Assembly: GCF_012927405.1 (NCBI RefSeq)
Contig: NZ_JABBGM010000009.1
Span: 86,810-150,809, forward strand
Source: Novosphingobium olei
Lineage (GTDB): Bacteria > Pseudomonadota > Alphaproteobacteria > Sphingomonadales > Sphingomonadaceae
Direction of reading: 5' to 3'
DNA: 64,000 nucleotides
The notes under the pieces were generated by a model. It ran no database searches, was not told where the DNA came from, and saw nothing but the letters and a program-made list of their open reading frames with translations. This document shows positions 37,440-45,726 of the stretch, one piece after another (position 1 is the first letter of the stretch; each line of letters opens with the position of its first letter). The position numbers and the translations under genes are program-made.

Positions 37440-39776
37440 TCAGGCATCCTCGCGCAGTTCGACCAGCGGAACCGTCGGCGCTTCGCCGGCGGCAAAGGCC
37501 GCGCCGCTGATCTCGAGCTGGTCTTCGGCAAAGCGCACCGGCACGTCGAACAGGTAGCCGGCGGCGACCACCGCAGCGGCGGCGGGGGCCGATGCGAACA
37601 CGATCGTGCCGCCATCGGCCAGCGTCCAGTCGTGCCGTTCGGTCCCGTTGACGCTGACGATCACGCTCTCGGGCCGTGGCCGGGTGATGCGCCGCGTCTG
37701 CGTTTCGTCGCCCGCACCATACGACTTGATCAGGGCGAACCGCGATTTCGCGCCATCGCCGATGCCGATCACCTGATCGGCGGACGAGGGCACGCCCGTC
37801 ATCCCGTTGGAGCTGTAGTCGGAGGGATCGCGCAGGCGGAAGCCGCGCGCTTGCCCGCGCCTCGCCCGGAAGAACGCGATCAGTTCGCCCAGCTCCGCTT
37901 CCGACCGCACGCCAGGGCCGACGTCGAAGCGCAGCCGCGCGTTCGACCACAGGCTGTTGCGGCGCTCGAAGCCCGATGCGGTGATCGTCACGTTGGTCGA
38001 AAACTCGGGCGTCACCGTCGCAGCCCGTCCGAGCGCGATGGGAAACAGCACGTCGTCGAAGGCCTGCATGGGCGCATCCTCACTTGTCTCTGGCAACCGG
38101 GTGAAGCCGTCGCGCGCAACTTGCGGCAGGGCCCAGATGAAGGTTTCGGCAACGCCCAGGCCAATCGCCTCGTCCGCCGCGGCGTCGATCCGGCGCCAAG
38201 GGATGTCGTCACCCGGCGTCAACACGAAGCCCGACAGGAAGTGCTGGCGGCTGCGCGCGTAGCCAAGCCTGGCCTCCGCCGCCGCCCGCGCCGCAGCGCG
38301 CAAAGCTTCCTTGCCGGCCACCAGCCAGTCGTAGTCCTCAAGCTGCAGGACATCGAACGCCGGATAGGCCCAGCCGGACGGCAGGTTGGCGCGGTGCGCC
38401 TCGGGCGTTGCCGGGTCCAGCACCGTTGGCAGGAAGGCGAGCAGCAGCACTTCCGCGCCCGCGCCTCCCGCCGCCGTACGCACCGCGTTGGCAAGGTCGC
38501 TGGTTGCCGCCGCCAGGATCACGCCCGCCGCATCGAGCAGGCTGCGCTGCGTGGCGGACAGCGTGCCCGACAGCGACGGGATCGCCACCGGATTTCCGCC
38601 CAGCGCAGCCTTGGCCGCATCGTCGTACAGGCAGATCTGCTTGTCCGCCGTCACCCACCACCACGGCTCACCGATCTGGTAGCGTACCGGAAGCGCCGCC
38701 CCCTGCTGCAACGCCACCAGCGCCAGCGCCACCTTGCGCAGCCAGGCGGTCGCGCTCGTGTTCGCGGGGGAAAGCAGCGTCGATGGCGGGCTCCACCCGG
38801 TCAACGCGGGATCACCGGCTGCTGTGCGCTGCTGCCACGCGGCCGGGCAATGCTGCGCCAAAACCTCGAACGATTGCGACAGGATCACGGTGTATCCCGC
38901 GCTCTTGGCTTCGATCAGGAACGCCCGGTGCCACGCGCCGGCCGCCGGGTTCATCGCCGCTGCGGCCGGATCGACCACGAACCCGCCAGCGCCATCGCCT
39001 TTCAGGGAGAAGAAGTGGCTCATGCCGATGTAGTGATTGATGCTGCCACGGTAGCCGAGGCCCTGCACCGCGCGCACCAGCCGCGCAGGGCTCTGGTTGT
39101 AGCAGTCGTCGTAACCCGTCGCGATGCCCAGCTTGTGCGGTGGCACCATCACGTCGCCGATCGTCAGCATCGGCCGGTGCCCGTCGCAGCGGATGTCCGA
39201 CAGTTCGGCCCAGCCGATCTGCGGCGTCGCGAACGCGGTGGTGCTCGCCGCAACATAGCCCGGCGCCACCAGCGAAACGAACATGCGGTCGATATCGGCG
39301 GGGTGGACCGGATCGGCCTCGCCCGGCAGCACGAACCCGCCGGCGAGCGACGAGAACGGCAGCTCTATCCGCGCGTCGGTCGTCGAACCCGTGGCATAGT
39401 TCCAAAGCCGCACGTACCAGGTCCGCGCCACACCTGCCGCATCGCGCCCTTCGATCGTCAGGGTCGGGCCATTGACCGCGTCCAGCGCCAGCAGCCCGCC
39501 CGATCGCCAGCGGAACGACAGCGTCGTGCGGCTGTAATCGCGGTCGGTGTCATAGGACAACAGCGGGTGATCCCAGCGGTCCTCGCTTTCCCAGATCAGG
39601 CCGACGAGGTCGCCCTTTTGCTGGAACACCGCGTCGACCCGCAGCGCATCGGGTGCGATGGTCGTCACCGCCGCCATCGCCGGGCGCGGAAAGTCCACCG
39701 TCCAGAAGCGCGGGTCGAAGCGCTGGATCACGTCGGTCTGCTGGACCGAGCGCTGCTTGGCGAGCCAGAAGCTCAT
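37440..39776 (-). CDS. GTA gp12-like distal tail protein (DUF2460) fused to a large N-terminal domain
   Basis: 778 residues; Rhodobacter gp12 has roughly 210. The last 200 residues (from about 565, FERRNSLWSNARLRFDVGPG onward) are the DUF2460 distal tail domain. The first 560 contain a beta-sandwich-like start and a region rich in conserved aromatic and acidic residues (GSINHYIGMSHFF, QIGEPWWW, VLQLEDYDWL) that reads like a TIM-barrel of the non-contractile tail sheath or glycosidase type. The acidic and tryptophan residues suggest sugar binding, perhaps to capsule. The fusion is uninterrupted. Confidence 0.75.
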   Translation of the reverse strand: MSFWLAKQRSVQQTDVIQRFDPRFWTVDFPRPAMAAVTTIAPDALRVDAVFQQKGDLVGLIWESEDRWDHPLLSYDTDRDYSRTTLSFRWRSGGLLALDAVNGPTLTIEGRDAAGVARTWYVRLWNYATGSTTDARIELPFSSLAGGFVLPGEADPVHPADIDRMFVSLVAPGYVAASTTAFATPQIGWAELSDIRCDGHRPMLTIGDVMVPPHKLGIATGYDDCYNQSPARLVRAVQGLGYRGSINHYIGMSHFFSLKGDGAGGFVVDPAAAAMNPAAGAWHRAFLIEAKSAGYTVILSQSFEVLAQHCPAAWQQRTAAGDPALTGWSPPSTLLSPANTSATAWLRKVALALVALQQGAALPVRYQIGEPWWWVTADKQICLYDDAAKAALGGNPVAIPSLSGTLSATQRSLLDAAGVILAAATSDLANAVRTAAGGAGAEVLLLAFLPTVLDPATPEAHRANLPSGWAYPAFDVLQLEDYDWLVAGKEALRAAARAAAEARLGYARSRQHFLSGFVLTPGDDIPWRRIDAAADEAIGLGVAETFIWALPQVARDGFTRLPETSEDAPMQAFDDVLFPIALGRAATVTPEFSTNVTITASGFERRNSLWSNARLRFDVGPGVRSEAELGELIAFFRARRGQARGFRLRDPSDYSSNGMTGVPSSADQVIGIGDGAKSRFALIKSYGAGDETQTRRITRPRPESVIVSVNGTERHDWTLADGGTIVFASAPAAAAVVAAGYLFDVPVRFAEDQLEISGAAFAAGEAPTVPLVELREDA

Positions 39777-39793
39777 CGCTTGGGCGTCCCTTC

Positions 39794-40378
39794 TCAGTTG
39801 TCGCTCAGCGCGCGGCGCACCGCCTGCGCCACCTGGCGGCTCGATCGGCGCAGGCTTTCCGGGCCGGAAGTGCCGGCGGGCGAGACCACGCGGATCGACA
39901 CGTTGACGTTGCGCTCGCCGCCCATCGTCCCGCCCGTCTCGATGCGCCCGGCAGAGGTCGGCACGAACATCTCAGGTCCACGCTCGCCCACGACATAGGG
40001 GCGACCCGGTGCCACGGGGCCGCCCGTTGCCCGTCCCGGCAGGCCGAAGATCGCGCCGATCAGGCTGTTCAGGCCGCCCGCCATTCCGCCCGCACCGCCA
40101 CCGTCGGCGCCCGCGCCGATGCCGAGTGAGGACAGGCCTGCGCGCAGCGCCTGGCTGGCGATCGTGTCGAGCACGCGGTTGGCCACCTTGCCCAGGTCTT
40201 CGAACCCCAGGCTGCCCTTGCGGATCGCGCTCGCCAGCGATCGTTCCAGCGTGGTGCTGCCCTTGGCGAACCCTTCGACGAGAATGCCGTCGAAACTGTC
40301 GCGCATCTTGGCGACGTCGCTGGCAAAGCCGTCGGTGCTGGCGCGCACGTCGACGACGAGGGTGTCGAGATTATCCAT
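39794..40378 (-). CDS. GTA gp11-like short tape measure protein
   Basis: 194 residues. Helical N-terminus (VRASTDGFASDVAKMRDSFD), Gly-rich middle with GGGAGGMAGG, and the conserved RATGGPVAPGRPYVVGERGPE block near 115-135 that ends many tape measure proteins. Its small size fits the short tail of RcGTA. It overlaps the preceding chaperone gene by eight bases. Confidence 0.85.
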   Translation of the reverse strand: MDNLDTLVVDVRASTDGFASDVAKMRDSFDGILVEGFAKGSTTLERSLASAIRKGSLGFEDLGKVANRVLDTIASQALRAGLSSLGIGAGADGGGAGGMAGGLNSLIGAIFGLPGRATGGPVAPGRPYVVGERGPEMFVPTSAGRIETGGTMGGERNVNVSIRVVSPAGTSGPESLRRSSRQVAQAVRRALSDN

Positions 40379-40610
40379 GTCGGTCGCGCTCCATCATCGC
40401 GCTGATCGTCGCCCGGTCGATAGCGCCGGATCCATCGCCGCCCGCCCCGCCGCTGCCCGCCGCGCCAAGCACGGCGCGCAGTTCTTCGGGTGTCGCCTGC
40501 CAGAACCGGTCGGGCGACCAGCCCAGCAGCAGGCCGACCTGCCCGGCGATGCGCGCCGCGCCTCCGCCAAAGCTGTCCCCGAAATCGCGGGCAGCGGCCG
40601 TGTCGCTCAC
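40371..40610 (-). CDS. GTA tail assembly chaperone (gp10.1-like, TIGR02216)
   Basis: 79 residues from a GTG that overlaps the gp10 stop (GTGA). The family core GWSPDRFWQATPEELRAVLG is present near 30-49. Such small proteins assist tape-measure folding. Confidence 0.75.
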   Translation of the reverse strand: MSDTAAARDFGDSFGGGAARIAGQVGLLLGWSPDRFWQATPEELRAVLGAAGSGGAGGDGSGAIDRATISAMMERDRHG

Positions 40611-40921
40611 GCCGCGCCTTTCAGCACTTGCGCCAGCAGCGCGCGCAGCACCGGCGCGCACGCGGTCAGGCCGGCCTGCACCAGCGCGTCGCCGAACGCC
40701 TCGCGGTCGAGCGTGTCGTGCTCGCGCAAACAGTGCCAGAACAGCGTCGCCAGCTCCGCCAGCTTGAGCTCGCCCCCGCTCGCCCGTTCGACGAGGTGGA
40801 ACAGCGATCCCAGCTCCTGCTCGGCGGCGACCAGCGCGCTGAACGTCGGGCGCAGCACGTGCTCCACGCCCTGCAGCACCAGCGACAGTTCGCCGCGATG
40901 CGGGTTGGCCACGGCGCTCAT
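40607..40921 (-). CDS. GTA gp10-family protein
   Basis: 104 residues. The start MSAVANPHRGELSLVLQGVE and the LRPTFSALVAAEQELG segment are the GTA gp10 (tail chaperone-like) pattern. Mostly helical and acidic. It overlaps gp9 and the next chaperone gene by four bases on each side. Confidence 0.8.
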   Translation of the reverse strand: MSAVANPHRGELSLVLQGVEHVLRPTFSALVAAEQELGSLFHLVERASGGELKLAELATLFWHCLREHDTLDREAFGDALVQAGLTACAPVLRALLAQVLKGAA

Positions 40922-41325
40922 GCCTGCGCCACCGCGCCCGAGCTTTCGAGCGTCATCGTGTAGTTGCGCTCGCCGTTGAAATCGCCCGAATAGTCGAGCC
41001 GCTGGACAAGGAACCGGCCGCGCATCTTCTCGCCCCCGTCGAACGAAAGCTCGTAGTCGGCGATCGTGCCGGCCAGTGCGTTGCCGCGGATCTGCGTCTC
41101 GGCCGCGCTGCCAAGGAAGATGCCGGCCGCGCTCACGCTCACCGACCGCGTGCCCGCGCCCGACAGCAGCTCGCGCCAGCCGCCGGAATCCTTGCTGGTG
41201 ATCACCACCGCTTCGCCGTTGATCGACATCTGCGTGGTGCGCAGGCCCGCCACGGTGTTGTAGGTGGGCGTCGCCGCGCCATCGCTGATCTTCAGCAGGA
41301 AGGCGCTTCCTTTCTGTGCTGCCAT
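40918..41325 (-). CDS. GTA gp9-like major tail protein
   Basis: 135 residues from MAAQKGSAFLLKISDG, with AGGAGAAC upstream. The sequence follows the TP901-1-type major tail tube family: VAGLRTTQMSINGEAVVIT and FLVQRLDYSGDFNGERNY. It forms the tail tube. It is placed between the tail terminator (gp8) and gp10. Confidence 0.85.
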   Translation of the reverse strand: MAAQKGSAFLLKISDGAATPTYNTVAGLRTTQMSINGEAVVITSKDSGGWRELLSGAGTRSVSVSAAGIFLGSAAETQIRGNALAGTIADYELSFDGGEKMRGRFLVQRLDYSGDFNGERNYTMTLESSGAVAQA

Positions 41326-41348
41326 GTCCGTTCTCCTGGGTTGAGGGG

Positions 41349-41744
41349 TTACGCGGCCATCAGCCGCGCACGATATTCGAGCACCAGCGCGCGCAGCGCC
41401 TCGCCGCGCTGTTCGCCGCGCGCTTTCAGGAACATCAGGTTCACCGCGCGAAAGCCGTAGGCGCTCTGGTCGGCTGGGAAGCTTTCGACGCGTCGTTCGA
41501 CAGCGGCGATCAGCGCGCTTTCCGACAGCGGATCGTCCCCGCGATAGTTCAACTCGAAGGCTACGCGCACTTCGCGCCCGGCTTCGGTCTTGGTGCTCCA
41601 GTCGCTGCTCGCGCTGGCGGTCAGGGCAAGCCAGGGCAGCGCCGCGCGCAATGGCGCTTCCTCGGTGATCGCGTTGAGCGAGGCGGCAAGCGTCGCATCG
41701 GCGGCAAGCCAGGCCAGCATGGCGGCGCGAAAGGCGATTTCCAT
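41349..41744 (-). CDS. GTA gp8-like tail terminator (DUF3168)
   Basis: 131 residues. DUF3168 pattern: N-terminal helix, then a W-S-T-K-T-E-A-G-R-E strand (DWSTKTEAGREV) and NYRGDDPLSE. It caps the tail tube at the head interface. Four bases separate it from the small frame upstream. Confidence 0.8.
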   Translation of the reverse strand: MEIAFRAAMLAWLAADATLAASLNAITEEAPLRAALPWLALTASASSDWSTKTEAGREVRVAFELNYRGDDPLSESALIAAVERRVESFPADQSAYGFRAVNLMFLKARGEQRGEALRALVLEYRARLMAA

Positions 41745-41747
41745 CGG

Positions 41748-41897
41748 TCAGTCCTTTGCGAACAGGGGCCACAGCAGCCGCGCCTTGCGCCAGCGCTCGG
41801 CCGGGCGGCGCAACGTGCGGGCAAGCGCCTGCGCCTCGGTTAGCGCCCGCGCCTTCGCGATCAGGCGCTGCTCCAGCGCGTAGAAAGCGTCACTCAC
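41748..41897 (-). CDS. Small 49-codon frame in the place of gp7
   Basis: A GTG start overlapping the gp6 stop (GTGA) opens a 49-residue frame: VSDAFYALEQRLIAKARALT and onward, ending LLWPLFAKD. It is basic and wholly helical with no similarity I can name. In Rhodobacter the head-closure protein gp7, about 110 residues, is encoded here. It could be a reduced gp7 or a spacer that keeps translation coupled to gp8. Confidence 0.5.
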   Translation of the reverse strand: MSDAFYALEQRLIAKARALTEAQALARTLRRPAERWRKARLLWPLFAKD

Positions 41898-42448
41898 GCC
41901 AGCCTCATGCTGCGCCACGGCCGCCACAGCGCCGCGACCGCGGCGGGCGGGGCAAGGCGTTGCGAGGTGTTCTGCGCGTCACGCTGGCGATGCTCGTGCG
42001 CGGCAAGGCGCATGATCCCGTGGCGCAGCGGATCGGGCAGCGCGCTCCATGTGGCGGCAAGGCCTGCGGTGAAGGTCACCGCGATGCGCGTCTCGGCCAC
42101 CGGCACCTTCAGCCGGAACCGGCCGTTGCCATCGGCGCCGATGTCGAATTCGTAGTCGCCTGGCAAAAGCGCGGTGCGCTGCCCGGTAAGGGCGATCCGG
42201 GCGGCCCCGGTCATCGCCTGGATGGGCCGGGTTCCGAGCGTCTGCCAGTCGCCCGCGGCGGCCAGCACTTCCTCGCAGCCCGCCTGAAGCGGCATGGTGC
42301 CGGTAAAGCCCTCGCACAGGTCGAGCGCCGCCATCAGCAGCGCGGTCAGCTCCGCGTCGTCTCGGCCGGTGGTGATGCCCAGCCACGCTTTCAGTTCGCT
42401 CAGCGCGGCCGGTGCCAGCGAGGGCGGTGCGACGATTGCCCGCTTCAT
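41894..42448 (-). CDS. GTA gp6-like head-tail connector
   Basis: 184 residues from MKRAIVAPPSLAPAALSELK. The N-terminal LKAWLGITTGRDDAELTALL helix pair is the gp6/DNA-packaging connector pattern that docks under the portal. The extended C-terminus (AVTFTAGLAATWSALPDPLR) is also typical. It follows a 117-base gap with two strong hairpins. Confidence 0.82.
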   Translation of the reverse strand: MKRAIVAPPSLAPAALSELKAWLGITTGRDDAELTALLMAALDLCEGFTGTMPLQAGCEEVLAAAGDWQTLGTRPIQAMTGAARIALTGQRTALLPGDYEFDIGADGNGRFRLKVPVAETRIAVTFTAGLAATWSALPDPLRHGIMRLAAHEHRQRDAQNTSQRLAPPAAVAALWRPWRSMRLA

Positions 42449-42479
42449 GGCAGTCTCCGGAAATGGGGATGGGGAAAAG

Positions 42480-42556
42480 TCGCCCGCGGCGGAGGGGGAA
42501 GGGGGGAGCCGCCGCGGGCGAAGTCGGGGCGTTGCGAAGGGGACACGCAACGCCCC
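42480..42556 (-). terminator. Two strong tandem hairpins between capsid and gp6 genes
   Basis: On the minus strand the first stem is GGGGCGTTGC/GCAACGCCCC (ten pairs, 42526-42556), starting ten bases past the capsid stop. The second is a 12-13 pair perfect stem CGCCCGCGGCGG/CCGCCGCGGGCG (42480-42521) with a purine-only loop on the plus strand, followed by CTTTTCCCC. Together they should stop or slow most transcription after the capsid gene. Confidence 0.7.
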
Positions 42557-42565
42557 GTCGGGAGA

Positions 42566-43735
42566 TCAGGTGGAGATCTTCAGGAGCTTGATCGCATCGC
42601 TGTCGAGCACCTGCCCGCCGATGCGACGGGTCGCATAGAACTGGACATAGGGCTTGTTGCTGTACGGATCGCGCAGGATGCGGGTCGCGCTGCGCTCGGC
42701 GATCAGGTAGCCGGCCTGGAAGTTGCCGAACGCGATCGGGAAGGCGCCCGCGCCGATGTCGGGCATGTCCTCGGCCTCGATCACCGGATAGCCCAGCAGG
42801 CGGTTCGGCTGGCCATCGACCATGCCGGGCTGCCACAGGAACGAACCGTCGGTCGCCTTGAACTTGCGCACGGCGGCCAGCGTGGTCGAATTCATCATCC
42901 ACACCGCGCCCTGGCGCAGGCCCGCGCGCAGCGAGAAGACCATGTCGATCAGCTTCGAATCCGGCGATGTGTCGAAGCCGGTCGCATTGCCCGAAACCAG
43001 GTGCTGCAGCGTGCCATAGGTGCGCGTTGCATCGTTCGCGGTGCTCGATCCGGTCTGCAGGAAGCCCTTGGGCTGGCTGGTGCCGGTGCCGTTGATGAAG
43101 GCCGCGCCTTCGGCCCGCGCGAACTCGCCCGCGATTTCACCGGCAAGCCAGCTTTCGACGTCGAAGGCCGAATCGTCGAGCATCGCCTGCGTGGCCGAAG
43201 GGTTGGCATAGAGCTCGCCCATCGGCGGCGCGATCTCGGCCAGCTTCGGCGTGGCCGTTTCCGGCCGCGAGGCGGTTTCGCTGACCCAGCCAGAGGTGGT
43301 GCCCCCGGTCGAGATCAGCCGGCGGAAGCCGCTGGTGCTGGTCTGCACGATCGACGAGACCGAACGGACCGGGCTGATCTTGACCAGGCGGCTGGCGATC
43401 ATCTCGTCGATCTGGCGCGGCACGGCATAGCCGCCATCGGCGGGGTTCGTGCCCGAGATGGACTTCAATTCGGTGTCGCGGCCGGTGCGAATGTAGCCGT
43501 CGATGAAGTTGCGGCTGGCCGATGCCACGTCGCCACCGGCCAGCGCCGGACGGGCGCCGGTGCGATAGACGCGCTCCAGCCGGCTCTTCACTTCCTCCAC
43601 TTCGCCGCGCAGCAGCGACAGCGCCGCATCGTGGGCTTCCTGGCGGGCGGCAAGGTCGAACGAGCTTTCCAGCGCGTCGGCCTTGGTCTCGATGGCGGTC
43701 AGGTCCGCGATCGCTTTGTGGTTCTCGATGTCCAT
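42566..43735 (-). CDS. GTA gp5-like HK97-type major capsid protein
   Basis: 389 residues. An N-terminal coiled delta domain (about 1-75; ETKADALESSFDLAARQEAH) precedes the HK97 fold beginning at LKSISGTNPADGGYAVPRQI. The E-loop, spine helix (QAMLDDSAFDVESWLAGEIA) and P-domain regions are in order. The N-terminus is probably removed by the neighbouring protease. RBS and ATG are clear. Confidence 0.92.
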   Translation of the reverse strand: MDIENHKAIADLTAIETKADALESSFDLAARQEAHDAALSLLRGEVEEVKSRLERVYRTGARPALAGGDVASASRNFIDGYIRTGRDTELKSISGTNPADGGYAVPRQIDEMIASRLVKISPVRSVSSIVQTSTSGFRRLISTGGTTSGWVSETASRPETATPKLAEIAPPMGELYANPSATQAMLDDSAFDVESWLAGEIAGEFARAEGAAFINGTGTSQPKGFLQTGSSTANDATRTYGTLQHLVSGNATGFDTSPDSKLIDMVFSLRAGLRQGAVWMMNSTTLAAVRKFKATDGSFLWQPGMVDGQPNRLLGYPVIEAEDMPDIGAGAFPIAFGNFQAGYLIAERSATRILRDPYSNKPYVQFYATRRIGGQVLDSDAIKLLKIST

Positions 43736-43801
43736 GGGGCTGAACGTCCTTTCTGCTGGGGGTGGCCACCCACGGGCGGCCCTTCGGTAATTTCGTGAAG
43801 G

Positions 43802-44236
43802 TCACCCGGCCGTTGGCTGCGGGCTGACCATGTGCACCCGCGCCAGCGGCTGCATCGGGCGGGAGACGAGGCTCACTTCGAACAGGTCGATCGCGCGCAA
43901 CTCGCGGCCTTCGGGGCGCCACCGGCCATCGCGGACGCGGTATCCGAACGACAGGCCGTTCACCGCGCCGCGCGCCAGCGCCTTGGCCGCGGGGGAATCC
44001 GCCGCCGTCACTTGCGCGATCACCCGCAGGCCGCGCTCGTCTTCCTGCGCGCTTTCCACCCAGCCGATCTGCTGGTCGGGGCGGTGCTGCCAGTACAGCG
44101 GCAGCCGCTGGCCCGCCGCCGCGCGTGCGGCCAGCGTCTGCGCAAAGGCGCCGGGCAGGATGGTGTCGCCGCCGCTGTCGCGCTTGCCGAACACCGCGGC
44201 ATAGCCTGCGAACCGGATCGGGGCGGGCGCGGTCAT
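43802..44236 (-). CDS. GTA gp4-like prohead protease
   Basis: 144 residues. HK97 prohead protease family: FAGYAAVFGKRDSGGD near residue 9, His in YWQHRPDQQIGWV, and Ser in GAVNGLSFGYRV. It would process the capsid protein during maturation. It is coupled by ATGA to the small membrane protein upstream. Confidence 0.88.
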   Translation of the reverse strand: MTAPAPIRFAGYAAVFGKRDSGGDTILPGAFAQTLAARAAAGQRLPLYWQHRPDQQIGWVESAQEDERGLRVIAQVTAADSPAAKALARGAVNGLSFGYRVRDGRWRPEGRELRAIDLFEVSLVSRPMQPLARVHMVSPQPTAG

Positions 44237-44541
44237 TGCACCATCTCGCCAAAGCCGAAGCGCACCGCGATGGCGAACAGCAGCAGCGCCAGCACGCCGC
44301 GCACCAGCCAGCCGATCGCCGCCTTCCACGCGCTCGCCTTTGCGTCCCGCCAGGCCTGCAGCAGCTCGCGCAGCTCGGCCAGGTCCTCGTGCGCGGTCTT
44401 GTCGGCAAGGCCCATCCGCTCGAGCACGCGCAGCGCGCCAAGGTCGCTCGATTCCTCCACGATCGCGCGCAGCGTGATCAGTTCGGAACCTTCGGCTTCG
44501 GCCTGCGCCAGCAGCCGCGCCAGCATGTCCGCGCGCTTCAT
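44233..44541 (-). CDS. Small helical protein with one membrane segment (DUF6127/gp3.5-like)
   Basis: 102 residues lying where RcGTA has gp3.5. Residues 1-75 are helical and acidic (ITLRAIVEESSDLGALRVLE), followed by one hydrophobic helix (about 78-95). It overlaps the portal stop (ATGA) and the protease start (ATGA). Such small proteins between portal and protease are constant in sphingomonad GTAs; the role is not known. Confidence 0.7.
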   Translation of the reverse strand: MKRADMLARLLAQAEAEGSELITLRAIVEESSDLGALRVLERMGLADKTAHEDLAELRELLQAWRDAKASAWKAAIGWLVRGVLALLLFAIAVRFGFGEMVQ

Positions 44542-45701
44542 CGTGCCGCCTCCGCTTCAAGACCCAGGATCCGGCGCTTCTCCGCGCCCGACAGGAAGTC
44601 CGCGCCCGAAACCATGCTCCACAGCGTCTCGCGGTCATCGGCGAGCGCGGGCACGCGGTCGAGATCGACCGCCAGCGTCGCCTGCCCGAACCAGGGCGAA
44701 AGCCCTTCGGACAGCGCCGCCAGCAGCTTGCCCGCCAGCGGCAGCAGCGTCAGCCGCCACAGCGCGCGGTTCGCCTCGCGATAGTTGGCGTAGGTGCTGT
44801 CGCCCGGCAGGCCGATCAGCATCGGCGGCACCCCGAACGCGAGCGCGATGTCGCGCGCCGCCGATGCCTTCAGCGTGGCAAAGTCCATGTCCGACGGCGT
44901 CATCGCCATCGGCTGCCACTTCAGCCCGCCTTCCAGCAGCATCGGCCGCCCGGCATTGGCGCCGCCGGCATAGGCGGCGGTCAGTTCCGCCTTGATCCGG
45001 TCGAACTGCTCGGCGGTCAGCGTCGCCCCCGGCTCGCCGGGGTCATAGACCATCGCACCCGAAGGCCGCGCCGCGTTTTCCAGCAGCGCGATGTTCCAGC
45101 GCGATGCCGCGTTGTGCACCGCCACCGCGTCTTCGGCGGCGGTCAGGCAGCCCGCGCCATAGTGGTCGTCCGTCGGGTGGAAGCCGCGGATGTGGATCAC
45201 GTTGGGCCGGCCGAAGTCGTCGCTGGCGGGCAGCGTCATCACCTGTTCGCCCACGCGATAGGCAAAGGCGGACGGCCAGCCCGTGGCATCGGGCACCACG
45301 TTCACCCGGTCGGGCCGCAGGGCATAAAGCTCGGCCACCTCGTCCTCCGCATCGCGCAGGATCTGGACATAGGCATTGCCGTGCAGCAGCAGCTGGCTGG
45401 CCAGCGTTTCCATCAGCGCCTGCCCCGCGCTGGTCGCGCCGACCAGCCGGGCAAGGTCGGGGTCCGACGCCGCGATCGGCGCGCCGCCGATCCCTTCGGC
45501 CACCAGCCGCACCGCGCGCTGCGCCACCGGATTGCGCAAGTATGCCTCGCGGCTCGCCTCGGGATAGGGCAGCGAAGCGCGCGCATCGCCGCGCCAGTCG
45601 AACGCCTCGGCCCAGGGCGAAATGAAGCTGCGGCCGAGCGGCGCGCGTGGGGTCACCGCCGCGCCCTTGAAGGCGGCGGCCAGGTTCTGGAAGAAGGACA
45701 T
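44538..45701 (-). CDS. GTA gp3-like portal protein
   Basis: 387 residues, HK97-type portal family. Landmarks are NPVAQRAVRLVAEGIGG, LLLHGNAYVQILRD near 115-128, and the C-terminal clip and crown region (FGVPPMLIGLPGDSTYAN near 284). It forms the dodecameric DNA gate at the head vertex. It ends by overlapping the next gene. Confidence 0.92.
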   Translation of the reverse strand: MSFFQNLAAAFKGAAVTPRAPLGRSFISPWAEAFDWRGDARASLPYPEASREAYLRNPVAQRAVRLVAEGIGGAPIAASDPDLARLVGATSAGQALMETLASQLLLHGNAYVQILRDAEDEVAELYALRPDRVNVVPDATGWPSAFAYRVGEQVMTLPASDDFGRPNVIHIRGFHPTDDHYGAGCLTAAEDAVAVHNAASRWNIALLENAARPSGAMVYDPGEPGATLTAEQFDRIKAELTAAYAGGANAGRPMLLEGGLKWQPMAMTPSDMDFATLKASAARDIALAFGVPPMLIGLPGDSTYANYREANRALWRLTLLPLAGKLLAALSEGLSPWFGQATLAVDLDRVPALADDRETLWSMVSGADFLSGAEKRRILGLEAEAAR

Positions 45702-45726
45702 GGATAGCCTTTCGCGGAAAGGTCGT

